Part shown: positions 27,311 to 34,707 of the stretch, in pieces
Numbering within the stretch: position 1 is the stretch's first letter
How the letters are laid out: every line of letters begins with the position of its first letter
Assembly (NCBI RefSeq): GCF_900188275.1
Contig: NZ_FZNY01000009.1
Span: 1 to 64,000, forward strand
Source of the DNA: Dokdonia pacifica
GTDB taxonomy: Bacteria > Bacteroidota > Bacteroidia > Flavobacteriales > Flavobacteriaceae
Length of the DNA stretch: 64,000 bases
Direction: 5' to 3'
The notes under the pieces: model-generated
Seen by the model: only the letters and a program-made list of their open reading frames with translations
The model's database searches: none
What the model was told of the DNA's origin: nothing
Translations under genes and position numbers: made by a program

Positions 27311-27673
27311 ATGACAGGAAAAAGGCATAATTATAAGAATCTGAAAATTTGGAAGGTTGGATTAGAAATTGCCAAAGAAGTTTCAGATCTTTTAGAAGCA
27401 TTTCCAAAACATGAAAGATATGACTTGACTTCTCAGATAAGTAGGTGTTCTATTTCAATACCGAGTAATATTTCAGAAGGATCGTCTAGAACGAATACAT
27501 CATTTAGTCATTTTATAGATATTGCTTTAGGATCTTCGTTTGAATTAGGAACTCAATTATTAATAGCAAAACATAAGAAGTATATTGACAAAAATATTTT
27601 AGAAGATTTAGAAGAAAAAATAGCCGAATGGCAACGTATGACTATGAGTTTTCAAAATGGACTTAAAAAATAA
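27311..27673 (+). CDS. Four-helix-bundle protein (S23/IVP family)
   Basis: 120 residues from ATG 27311 (MTGKRHNYKNLKIWKVG). Upstream in-frame codons to 27185 run through the purine repeat and the previous gene, so they are not used. Family signature: 'YKNLKIWKVGLEIAKEV', 'YDLTSQISRCSISIPSNISEGS' and 'IALGSSFELGTQLLIA'. Homologues are encoded inside 23S rRNA intervening sequences and as free-standing genes; the Avd accessory protein of diversity-generating retroelements has the same fold. Here it is free-standing, with no reverse transcriptase nearby. It is framed by a purine tract and a pyrimidine tract, as if it were a mobile cassette. Biochemical function unknown, possibly RNA or nucleic-acid binding. 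Confidence 0.85.
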   Translation: MTGKRHNYKNLKIWKVGLEIAKEVSDLLEAFPKHERYDLTSQISRCSISIPSNISEGSSRTNTSFSHFIDIALGSSFELGTQLLIAKHKKYIDKNILEDLEEKIAEWQRMTMSFQNGLKK

Positions 27674-27789
27674 TTTAATTCATTTAGAAGTCTCTTTTCT
27701 TTACTCTTTTTTATAGTCTTATATACAAAAACAGTAACAAAAGATTTAAAAACTATACATATAATAAAGGCTCGAGAAGGTTTTCTGAT

Positions 27790-27822
27790 TTAAAATCTCT
27801 TTTCTCTTCTCTTTTCTCTTTA
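27790..27822 (+). repeat. Pyrimidine-rich tract (right flank of four-helix cassette)
   Basis: TCTTTTCTCTTCTC followed by TTTTCTCTTTATTC. On the opposite strand it reads like the left purine repeat, so the two flanks could pair as an imperfect long stem around the gene. Confidence 0.75.
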
Positions 27823-27839
27823 TTCTAAATAACAAAACC

Positions 27840-28364
27840 ATGGGCTTAGAAATCATCATATTTATTGTTTCCATTCTTTTAGGGATTGTTCTGTACTGGA
27901 GGGAATCTAAAAGCAATGCCGTATATCGTTTTATAAACAAACTCACACACAATAAAGAGTTGCAAATGAAACCTGATAATCGTAAAGGTTTTATACACAA
28001 ACAACCCTTTTTAATGCGTTTGGTGTATGTAAGTTTATTGTATCTCGCTGGTGCTATTGTATTACAATTTGTGACACCTATTCAAGCGTTTGTTCAATAT
28101 TTTGTTTCGGCAATTGTAGGGACATTAGTAGGTACCTATATTGCTTCGGCATTTTTGTTTGCACGTGATAGTACCAAAAAGGAAAACCTAGAAAAGGTAT
28201 TTGACAAAGGAAAAGAAATGGTGCAAGATTTTACCGAAGATGTAAAAGAACATTTTGAATCTGATACTGCTCCTGAAAAGGAGACATCAGCGACTCCTGA
28301 ACAAGAAACTCCTAAAAAGAAAAGTGCCCGAGATCGCTTTAAAGATAAAGGGATGATTAAGTGA
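27840..28364 (+). CDS. Membrane protein of the accessory block, 174 aa
   Basis: 174 residues: spans at ~3-19 ('LEIIIFIVSILLGIVLYW'), ~62-79 and ~88-108 ('FVQYFVSAIVGTLVGTYIAS'), then a charged cytoplasmic tail that looks amphipathic (~112-140) and ends Lys/Glu-rich ('PKKKSARDRFKDKG'). No named family was recognised. It follows the four-helix cassette by 166 bases and is followed by the second 39-bp repeat. Inference: membrane component of the block's complex. Confidence 0.7.
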   Translation: MGLEIIIFIVSILLGIVLYWRESKSNAVYRFINKLTHNKELQMKPDNRKGFIHKQPFLMRLVYVSLLYLAGAIVLQFVTPIQAFVQYFVSAIVGTLVGTYIASAFLFARDSTKKENLEKVFDKGKEMVQDFTEDVKEHFESDTAPEKETSATPEQETPKKKSARDRFKDKGMIK

Positions 28365-28446
28365 TTAACGATTGGAGATTTTTGATTGTTCGAATTAAGA
28401 AAAAAGAATATAGAGAATAGAACATAGACCTAAAATACAAAACTCA

Positions 28447-28485
28447 GTCATCTCGACGATAGGAGAGATCACATAAAGTAGCTTC
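28447..28485 (+). repeat. 39-bp dispersed repeat, copy B
   Basis: Same 39-bp core as at 25487-25525 with one mismatch (GACGATAGG for GACTATAGG). The palindrome at 28504 follows 18 bases later. Confidence 0.93.
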
Positions 28486-28503
28486 TGTTTTTATTAAAAG
28501 TCC

Positions 28504-28517
28504 GCTTTCGCGAAAGC
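28504..28517. repeat. GCTTTCGCGAAAGC palindrome (intergenic)
   Basis: Perfect 14-mer, 12 bases before the TTG start of the next lipoprotein gene, so it may be in its 5' leader. Confidence 0.93.
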
Positions 28518-28529
28518 ATAAAAAATAAT

Positions 28530-29156
28530 TTGAATTCTAAAAAACAACATATCATCTTTACATGTATTACCTGTTTTGTAGTACTATTGAGTTGTACTCA
28601 AAAAATTACTGATCCAAATATTATTTTATTTCAACAAGAACTTGGAGAGGAGAATATTGCGATGATTGACCTTTTAGTAGAGGAATTTGAAGATCATTTA
28701 GAGTCACATTATCCAAAACTTAATACTAAAGAAGCGTATACACAATTCTTAAAAGACATAAGTGATCAAGATACCAGTAATGACTCACTTTTAATTACAT
28801 ACCAATCTAAAGCATCACGAGAAAACTATAGAAAAAGCGCATTGTACAAAGACATTTATATTAAAGAACCATATCATCAAAAAATAGAAGGGCTTGTTGA
28901 ATTAAATCAACCGCCTCCAGATAAGAATAATCCAATCAATGAACCTGATAGTATATGGCGCGTAAATAATATTGGTAAGTATATGCGAGCGTTATTTGCT
29001 ATTGAAGGAGATAGCTTAGTACAAACGTATTTCCGAAGCAGAGAAAGTAGTGGACTTATGTCTACTAATCGATTTGCAAAAGGCATTCAATATTACAAAC
29101 CAGACTTTGATAATTATATTCACAAGAGAATTGTCGTAATAGAAAATAGTTTATAA
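28530..29156 (+). CDS. Lipoprotein of unknown function
   Basis: 208 residues from a TTG start at 28530 (MNSKKQHIIFTCITCFVVLL, then SC as the lipidation site). The mature part is helical and acidic ('NIAMIDLLVEEFEDHLESHY', 'LRTYFRSRESSG'-like polar end). No recognised family. Like the lipoprotein at 21297, it starts with TTG, is AT-rich, and follows a palindrome. The start choice rests on the lipoprotein signal; no ATG gives a signal peptide. Confidence 0.7.
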   Translation: MNSKKQHIIFTCITCFVVLLSCTQKITDPNIILFQQELGEENIAMIDLLVEEFEDHLESHYPKLNTKEAYTQFLKDISDQDTSNDSLLITYQSKASRENYRKSALYKDIYIKEPYHQKIEGLVELNQPPPDKNNPINEPDSIWRVNNIGKYMRALFAIEGDSLVQTYFRSRESSGLMSTNRFAKGIQYYKPDFDNYIHKRIVVIENSL

Positions 29157-29186
29157 ACTGATCACCAAAATAAAACAAACACAACC

Positions 29187-30905
29187 ATGATAAAATCATA
29201 TTGGCAAAAAGGAGGAAAACAAAAACGTATTGTGATTATCAGTGCGATTGTACTGGTCTTGCTGTTATTTTTCTTACGAGATGATTATCAGCCTGCGTTA
29301 TTATTTTTACGCAAGTATGTGTTTATTATCTTGATCAGCACACTGTTTTTGTGGTTTATGCTTAGAAGATTTCGCGCAAGCGCACACATAGGAAAACGTA
29401 TTTTATATCTGGTTGGAATTGCTGCTTTCTTTGGAGTCTTATGGTTTGCAGGATGGAAGACAGGATTGTATCAATACATGCAAACGTATAATGTATACAA
29501 CAATCTAGATCTTGTTGAAATACACGAACTCCCATTAACGCAAAATGAGCGTATCCAGCCATATAATAACATTGTAACGATGGCCTATGAGTCTATTGGA
29601 GAAACACAAGAAGTATCGCCTCCTCAATTGGTGCGTATTGATACGATAAATCAATGGACCATGGCAGTACAACCTGCTAAGGAATATTCGTTTCAACGTA
29701 TGAGTGATAATACTGAAGAGCTTTTTACAGTAGAAAGCACCTCTCCTTTTCCACGTTTTACGGATAAAAGTAGAGTGCCTGTTACCTTTTCTATAGGAGA
29801 ATCCCTTGCCTTTAGTAGAAATACATACAATGCCGTAGTGCAACGTTTTAATTTCTTCCAATTATTTACACTAGAGCCTAGTCAGGTATATTACATGAAA
29901 AATGATGATGGAAAATGGGTTCAGGTAGTAAATCTAATCAAATGGAAAGGTTTTTTCTTTCCATATCCATCGTATGGAGGAGTAATGATTATAGAATCTG
30001 GAGAGCATACAGCTGCCGATTATCTAGAGCGTATCACTATAGGGAAAGGCACCTATGTACCACCATCAAAAACACAGGACTATCCATTTTTAACAAAACA
30101 GAATACATTAAGTGAAGAGGTGTCTAGGCTGCAAGCTAAGTCACTTCAGTTTTTAGGCGGATTTACCGATCCATTGCCATGGAATATGGAAACCGCTGTA
30201 AAAATTCCAGATCTAAAAGATGATGAAAACCAACAACCTTTTGTCACTGATTTTAATTGGAGTGGTATGGAAACTCAAGCATATAGTGGTTTATACCATT
30301 GGTTTGGATTAGAGCCTATTGGAGAAGAGCGTACTAGTTTATCGTTTAGTGTTTTGATTCCTGGAGATGGAACAGACAAGGTATATTATTACAATCATGC
30401 TGCTAAAAAAGAAGGACTCGCTGGGGTTTCTGCAATGCCTTTAAAAGTAGTAGAATCTCGTAAGGAATATGATTGGTCTGTTAATAAACCGGTAGAGTTT
30501 AGACCTTTTATTAAAGAAATAGCAGGCCGTAAACGAATGTTTGTGATCAGTACCATTGCTGCAAAACGAGATGATAGTAAAAAATTTGATGGTGCTGCTA
30601 CTCCCGATCTTGCTTTAATTGATACAGAATATCGAGATGTGATATGGGTAGATGCAAAGCATCCTTCGCAATGGGAAAGTACCATTATTGAACAATTAGG
30701 AGAAACCTGGAAAAGTGATGAAGGCCTCACTGATGAAGACCTCTACCCAAATAGAAATGATATAGATGTTGAAGGGTCTAGAGATCTTAATGCGATCATA
30801 GAAGCTACGCAAAACACCATAAAAGAAGATGTTGAAACAAAAACAGATTCGATAGTTACTGAGATTAAAGAAGTTGTAAAAGATTCTTTACTAAATGACA
30901 ATTAG
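29187..30905 (+). CDS. Large membrane protein with long extracytoplasmic domain
   Basis: 572 residues. Three N-terminal spans (~14-30 'IVIISAIVLVLLLFFL', ~40-58, ~70-90), then ~480 residues without a span and with beta character ('VQVVNLIKWKGFFFPYPSYGG', 'FNWSGMETQAYSGLYHWFG'), ending in a coiled, acidic stretch. There is a second degenerate palindrome at 29371. No named family was recognised. As the last gene of the block, before the UbiA gene, it is a candidate envelope anchor for the ATPase/coiled-coil complex. Confidence 0.72.
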   Translation: MIKSYWQKGGKQKRIVIISAIVLVLLLFFLRDDYQPALLFLRKYVFIILISTLFLWFMLRRFRASAHIGKRILYLVGIAAFFGVLWFAGWKTGLYQYMQTYNVYNNLDLVEIHELPLTQNERIQPYNNIVTMAYESIGETQEVSPPQLVRIDTINQWTMAVQPAKEYSFQRMSDNTEELFTVESTSPFPRFTDKSRVPVTFSIGESLAFSRNTYNAVVQRFNFFQLFTLEPSQVYYMKNDDGKWVQVVNLIKWKGFFFPYPSYGGVMIIESGEHTAADYLERITIGKGTYVPPSKTQDYPFLTKQNTLSEEVSRLQAKSLQFLGGFTDPLPWNMETAVKIPDLKDDENQQPFVTDFNWSGMETQAYSGLYHWFGLEPIGEERTSLSFSVLIPGDGTDKVYYYNHAAKKEGLAGVSAMPLKVVESRKEYDWSVNKPVEFRPFIKEIAGRKRMFVISTIAAKRDDSKKFDGAATPDLALIDTEYRDVIWVDAKHPSQWESTIIEQLGETWKSDEGLTDEDLYPNRNDIDVEGSRDLNAIIEATQNTIKEDVETKTDSIVTEIKEVVKDSLLNDN

Positions 30906-31004
30906 TTACATGTATAAATCGTAGTTAAAAATTAAATGTTTCTTTTATACTCTAATTAATTTACAGTACTTTGCTCTAAGATACACCACACAGAACAAAC
31001 TAGA

Positions 31005-31925
31005 GTGAATTATTTACGCCTTATTCGATTTCCTAATTTGATAATGATTATTGTCATGCAATGTATTATCATGTTTGGGTTCTTTAAGCCTTTTGAAATT
31101 GAACTTACCTTAAGTAAATTAGGTTTTACATTTCTTGTAATAGCAACAGTACTTATAGCAGCTGGAGGTTATATTATTAATGATATTATAGATGTTACAG
31201 CTGACAAGATTAACAAACCCAAAAAAAGAATTGTAGGAGTTTCCATAGATCCTAGACGCGCAAAATTCTTTTATTATCTATTTACTTTTGTAGGAGTTGG
31301 TTTTGGATTTGTGATTACTGCAGGATTAAAAGAACCCTTATATTTTTTGATTTTTGCAGGAACTGCTTTTTTACTTTACCTGTATTCTAGGTTTTTAAGA
31401 AAAATGGCGTTAGTAGGTAATCTTTTGGTGAGTCTTACAGTGGCATTATCCATCATAATTGTAGCTATATTTGAATTATTCCCTATAAGTACTGGAATAG
31501 ATCCTGAACTTAAAATATTCCTTTTTGATATTATTATAGACATTTCAATAGCTGCTTTTCTAATTAATCTCATTAGAGAAATTGTAAAAGATATTGAAGA
31601 TATTCAAGGAGATCATGTAGCTAGATATCGTACATTACCTATTATTCTTGGTGCGCAAAGAACTGCTCGCATCGCCTCGATAATATGCCTGCTGACACTT
31701 ACTCTCATTTCATGGTACACGTTTACTTTTTTATATGAACATAAAAAAACGGTTGCCATATTGTTTTTTGGGGTTATTGCACCTCTTGGATATGTGGCGA
31801 CACGACTATGGGAAGATGATAAAAAAAGTCATTTCACCAGACTTTCACTTATTTTAAAAATAATCATGTTTATAGGCATTATTACCATTCCACTAATATC
31901 TCAGACTATCGCAGATGCTATCTAA
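31005..31925 (+). CDS. UbiA family prenyltransferase (geranylgeranylglycerol-phosphate type)
   Basis: 306 residues from a GTG start at 31005 (MNYLRLIRFPNLIMI). Eight to nine membrane spans; first Asp-rich motif NDIIDVTADKIN (residues ~59-70) and second 'DIEDIQGDHVARYRTLP' (~195-211) bind Mg-diphosphate. UbiA proteins move a prenyl chain onto an aromatic or glycerol-phosphate acceptor in the membrane. In Flavobacteria the gene usually sits next to maf and is often annotated as a digeranylgeranylglyceryl phosphate synthase-like enzyme; the substrate is not certain. It overlaps maf by 11 bases. Confidence 0.85.
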   Translation: MNYLRLIRFPNLIMIIVMQCIIMFGFFKPFEIELTLSKLGFTFLVIATVLIAAGGYIINDIIDVTADKINKPKKRIVGVSIDPRRAKFFYYLFTFVGVGFGFVITAGLKEPLYFLIFAGTAFLLYLYSRFLRKMALVGNLLVSLTVALSIIIVAIFELFPISTGIDPELKIFLFDIIIDISIAAFLINLIREIVKDIEDIQGDHVARYRTLPIILGAQRTARIASIICLLTLTLISWYTFTFLYEHKKTVAILFFGVIAPLGYVATRLWEDDKKSHFTRLSLILKIIMFIGIITIPLISQTIADAI

Positions 31926-32502
31926 ACGATTACAGCACAAAAACATTATTCTTGCTTCTGGTTCTCCTCGCAGACAACTTTTTTTTAAAGAACTTGACTT
32001 AGATTTTACCATCCAACTTAAGCCTATTGATGAAGTTTTTCCAGAACATTATAAAGGCGCCGAAATCACAGATTATTTAGCACAATTAAAAGCTGCAGCT
32101 TTTACTAATTTACAAGAGCATGATATCCTTATAACTAGTGACACGATTGTATGGCATCAAGACAAAGCGCTTAACAAACCTGAAGATAAAACACAGGCCT
32201 TTGAAATGATTTCTAGCCTTTCTGGTAATACTCACGAAGTAATTACGAGTGTTTGCTTTACAACTTCTACACAACAAATCACCATACACGATATCACAAA
32301 AGTAACATTCAAAACACTTACAGAAGAAGAGATCCATCATTATATAGATCATTATCAGCCTTATGATAAAGCGGGTGGTTATGGAGTACAAGAATGGTTT
32401 GGGTATATTGCTGTAACACGACTAGAAGGTTCCTATTTTAATGTCATGGGATTACCTACTCATAAAGTTTATGAAACGTTAATACAGCTTGCCGACTCTT
32501 AA
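31915..32502 (+). CDS. maf: Maf family nucleotide pyrophosphatase
   Basis: 195 residues. Maf proteins hydrolyse dTTP/UTP or other (modified) nucleotides to the monophosphate and pyrophosphate, and are a house-cleaning activity. Signatures: 'ILASGSPRRQLFFKEL' near the N-terminus, 'SDTIVWHQDKALNKP' and 'DKAGGYGVQEW'. Its start overlaps the UbiA gene, so they form an operon; it is followed after 33 bases by the lipoprotein-like gene. Confidence 0.93.
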   Translation: MLSKRLQHKNIILASGSPRRQLFFKELDLDFTIQLKPIDEVFPEHYKGAEITDYLAQLKAAAFTNLQEHDILITSDTIVWHQDKALNKPEDKTQAFEMISSLSGNTHEVITSVCFTTSTQQITIHDITKVTFKTLTEEEIHHYIDHYQPYDKAGGYGVQEWFGYIAVTRLEGSYFNVMGLPTHKVYETLIQLADS

Positions 32503-32535
32503 GTTTTTAGTAATTTTAACTTAAAATTCAACGCT

Positions 32536-33495
32536 ATGTCTTTTCCTAAGAAACTATTTAAACAAGAACGTACTCTATTTTTTTTAATGGTAGCTGTTGC
32601 GCTCATCGCACTACTTGCAAATTGTAAAGGAGATACAGAAACCACAACTCCAACAGAAATGCCCGTTGCAAATAGCACACTAGATGCTACAAAAAACAGA
32701 ACAGTTACTCAAGAATTTAAGGATTATTGGTATGCTGGAAAAGCAGAAATTTCTTCTTATAAGCTTGAACAAGCTCGTTATGGAGAATTACGCGATGGTA
32801 CTGCGGCACTTATTTTTGTGACCGAAGATTTCCTTCCTGAAATACAAGTAAAAGCAGATAGGCAAAACGATAAAAACATTCCTGTACTTAAAGTGAATGC
32901 TACCAAAAATTTCAATACGGGTATCTACCCATACTCCGTAATGTCAAGTACTTTCTATCCTGTTTTTGAAGAAAAACATGCCATTAAAGTATCGCAAAGC
33001 ATGCAAGAATGGTGTGGTCATCAATATGCTCAAATCAATAATAGAGATCAGTTTGAGGTAAATTCACATTCTTACTTTGAAGGAGAGGCAGATAAAAGCT
33101 TTACGTTGGCAAAAAATGTATTAGAAAATGAATTATGGGCACAATTACGTATCGATCCAAAAGCATTACCCACGGGTAATTTTAAAGCGATTCCCGATTT
33201 TTCATTTACACGTATGAAACATGTTCCCCTTAAAGCATATGATGCCAAAGGAACACTTACTGACACCTCATACACTATAGAATATCCTACATTGAATCGT
33301 TCTTTAACCATCAACTTTTCTGGTGCTTTTCCTTATACGATAGAAGGATGGGAAGAAACCTTTGTTGATGGATACGGTGCTCGTGCTAAAGAACTCACCA
33401 CCAAAGCTACTCGTATAAAAACTATCAAAAGTGCCTATTGGGGTAAGAATAGTAATGCAGATAGTGTCTTAAGAACAGAACTTGGATTAGAATAA
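32536..33495 (+). CDS. Conserved lipoprotein downstream of maf
   Basis: 319 residues with an N-terminal hydrophobic segment (~15-27) ending 'LIALLANC', a lipoprotein cleavage site. The mature part has recurring motifs 'YWYAGKAEISSYKLEQARYG', 'VMSSTFYPVFEEKHAIKVSQSMQEWCGHQY' (split here by a turn) and 'LTINFSGAFPYTIEGWEE'. I recognise it as a family often found after maf in Flavobacteria, but I know no function for it. Its last ~45 bp of coding sequence appear three more times in the tandem repeat just downstream. Confidence 0.75.
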   Translation: MSFPKKLFKQERTLFFLMVAVALIALLANCKGDTETTTPTEMPVANSTLDATKNRTVTQEFKDYWYAGKAEISSYKLEQARYGELRDGTAALIFVTEDFLPEIQVKADRQNDKNIPVLKVNATKNFNTGIYPYSVMSSTFYPVFEEKHAIKVSQSMQEWCGHQYAQINNRDQFEVNSHSYFEGEADKSFTLAKNVLENELWAQLRIDPKALPTGNFKAIPDFSFTRMKHVPLKAYDAKGTLTDTSYTIEYPTLNRSLTINFSGAFPYTIEGWEETFVDGYGARAKELTTKATRIKTIKSAYWGKNSNADSVLRTELGLE

Positions 33496-33530
33496 TCATT
33501 AAGTCAAGGGGTGGTTGTTTTGAGCTTTTT

Positions 33531-34046
33531 GTAATTTTTTCCTTTACAAAAAATCAAAACTTTCCGTTTACTCTCTTCTACAATGCAGATAATGTTTCCA
33601 TACTGAACTTGGATTAGAATAATATAGATTGTTGATTACTGACTATTTATCCAATTACGGGGTGGTTGTTTTTGGTTTTTTGTTTCTTTTTCCAAAACAA
33701 AAAAACTAAAAACTTTCCGTAATACACATCCATGATTTTTGTAATTTTTTCCTTTACAAAAAATCAAAACTTTCCGTTTACTCTCTTCTACAATGCAGAT
33801 AATGTTTCCATACTGAACTTGGATTAGAATAATATAGATTGTTGATTACTGACTATTTATCCAATTACGGGGTGGTTGTTTTTGGTTTTTTGTTTCTTTT
33901 TCCAAAACAAAAAAACTAAAAACTTTCCGTAATACACATCCATGATTTTTGTAATTTTTTTCCTTTACAAAAAATCAAAACTTTCCGTTTACACACTCTA
34001 TAATGCAGATGCATGTTTACATACAGAACTTGGATTAGAATAATCA
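33531..34046 (+). repeat. 210-bp tandem repeat with copied gene tail and hairpins
   Basis: The motif GTAATTTTTTCCTTTAC recurs at 33531, 33741 and 33951, an exact 210-bp period (the last copy has one extra T). The first two units look identical. Each unit holds a diverged copy of the upstream gene's last ~35-45 bp (AATGCAGAT..TTGGATTAGAATAAT at 33590, 33800 and 34011), and terminator-like hairpins: GATTTTTGTAA against TTACAAAAAATC, and GTTTTTTGTTT against AAACAAAAAAC. There is no ORF in it. Together with the flanking bases this fills the 629-bp gap 33496-34124. Confidence 0.93.
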
Positions 34047-34124
34047 TTAAGTGAAGGGGTGGTTGTTGATTTTATATACTAGATTTAAAGTAGTAATTTC
34101 AATAACTGTTAATAGTTAACCATT

Positions 34125-34577
34125 ATGAAAAAAGTACTAATCGTTATAACCCTTTTGTTTTGTATTGTTTCTTGTCAGAAAAATAAAACAGAAGATGTCA
34201 TTTTTACAAAAGGAACTAAGGCTCCAAACATTCATCATACTGGAGATGTCTGGCTTAATAGGATTAGTGAAGCAGATAGCACATTTAACTATAATATCGT
34301 AGTTGCATCTTTTGAGCCTAATGCAAAATTGGATTGGCATGTACATCCTGATGGACAACAATTACTTATTATTGAAGGAACAGGATATTATCAAGAAAGA
34401 GGTAAACCAGTGCAGATATTACAAAAAGGAGATGTAGTAAAAAGCCTTCCTGGCGTTGAACATTGGCATTCTTCTACACCTAATACGAAATGTACATATC
34501 TTGCCATATATGGCGGAGCACCTACAAAATGGTTAGAAAAACTTACGGATCAAGAATATAAAGATATAGAGCCATAA
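34125..34577 (+). CDS. Cupin-domain lipoprotein
   Basis: 150 residues: lipoprotein signal (MKKVLIVITLLFCIVSC), then a single cupin barrel with metal-ligand motifs 'DWHVHPDGQQ' and 'LPGVEHWH', and 'IIEGTGYYQERGKPVQILQKGD' between them. Such periplasmic cupins resemble carboxymuconolactone-decarboxylase-linked cupin proteins of unknown substrate. It is separated from the lipoprotein gene upstream by the 210-bp tandem repeat. Confidence 0.85.
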   Translation: MKKVLIVITLLFCIVSCQKNKTEDVIFTKGTKAPNIHHTGDVWLNRISEADSTFNYNIVVASFEPNAKLDWHVHPDGQQLLIIEGTGYYQERGKPVQILQKGDVVKSLPGVEHWHSSTPNTKCTYLAIYGGAPTKWLEKLTDQEYKDIEP

Positions 34578-34675
34578 AGGTGTATATTTTTATTAAATAA
34601 TCAACTCATAATCTATCCAAATCCTCCTTTTTGTTAAAGAAAATGTAAAGGATTTCTGCACGCATCCATTTTGGT

Positions 34676-34683
34676 TATATTTG
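34676..34683 (+). promoter_or_regulatory. -7 promoter box of the PIG-L gene
   Basis: TATATTTG, an exact TAnnTTTG match. A TTG at 34681 that could be read as a start lies inside the box, which argues that translation begins at the ATG at 34708 instead. No good -33 element was seen. Confidence 0.5.
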
Positions 34684-34707
34684 AAAAGACTCAATACACC
34701 ACATATA

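Noticed and set aside
27256-27822. A diversity-generating retroelement at the four-helix-bundle (Avd-like) gene
   Set aside because: No reverse transcriptase and no template/variable repeat pair were seen nearby.
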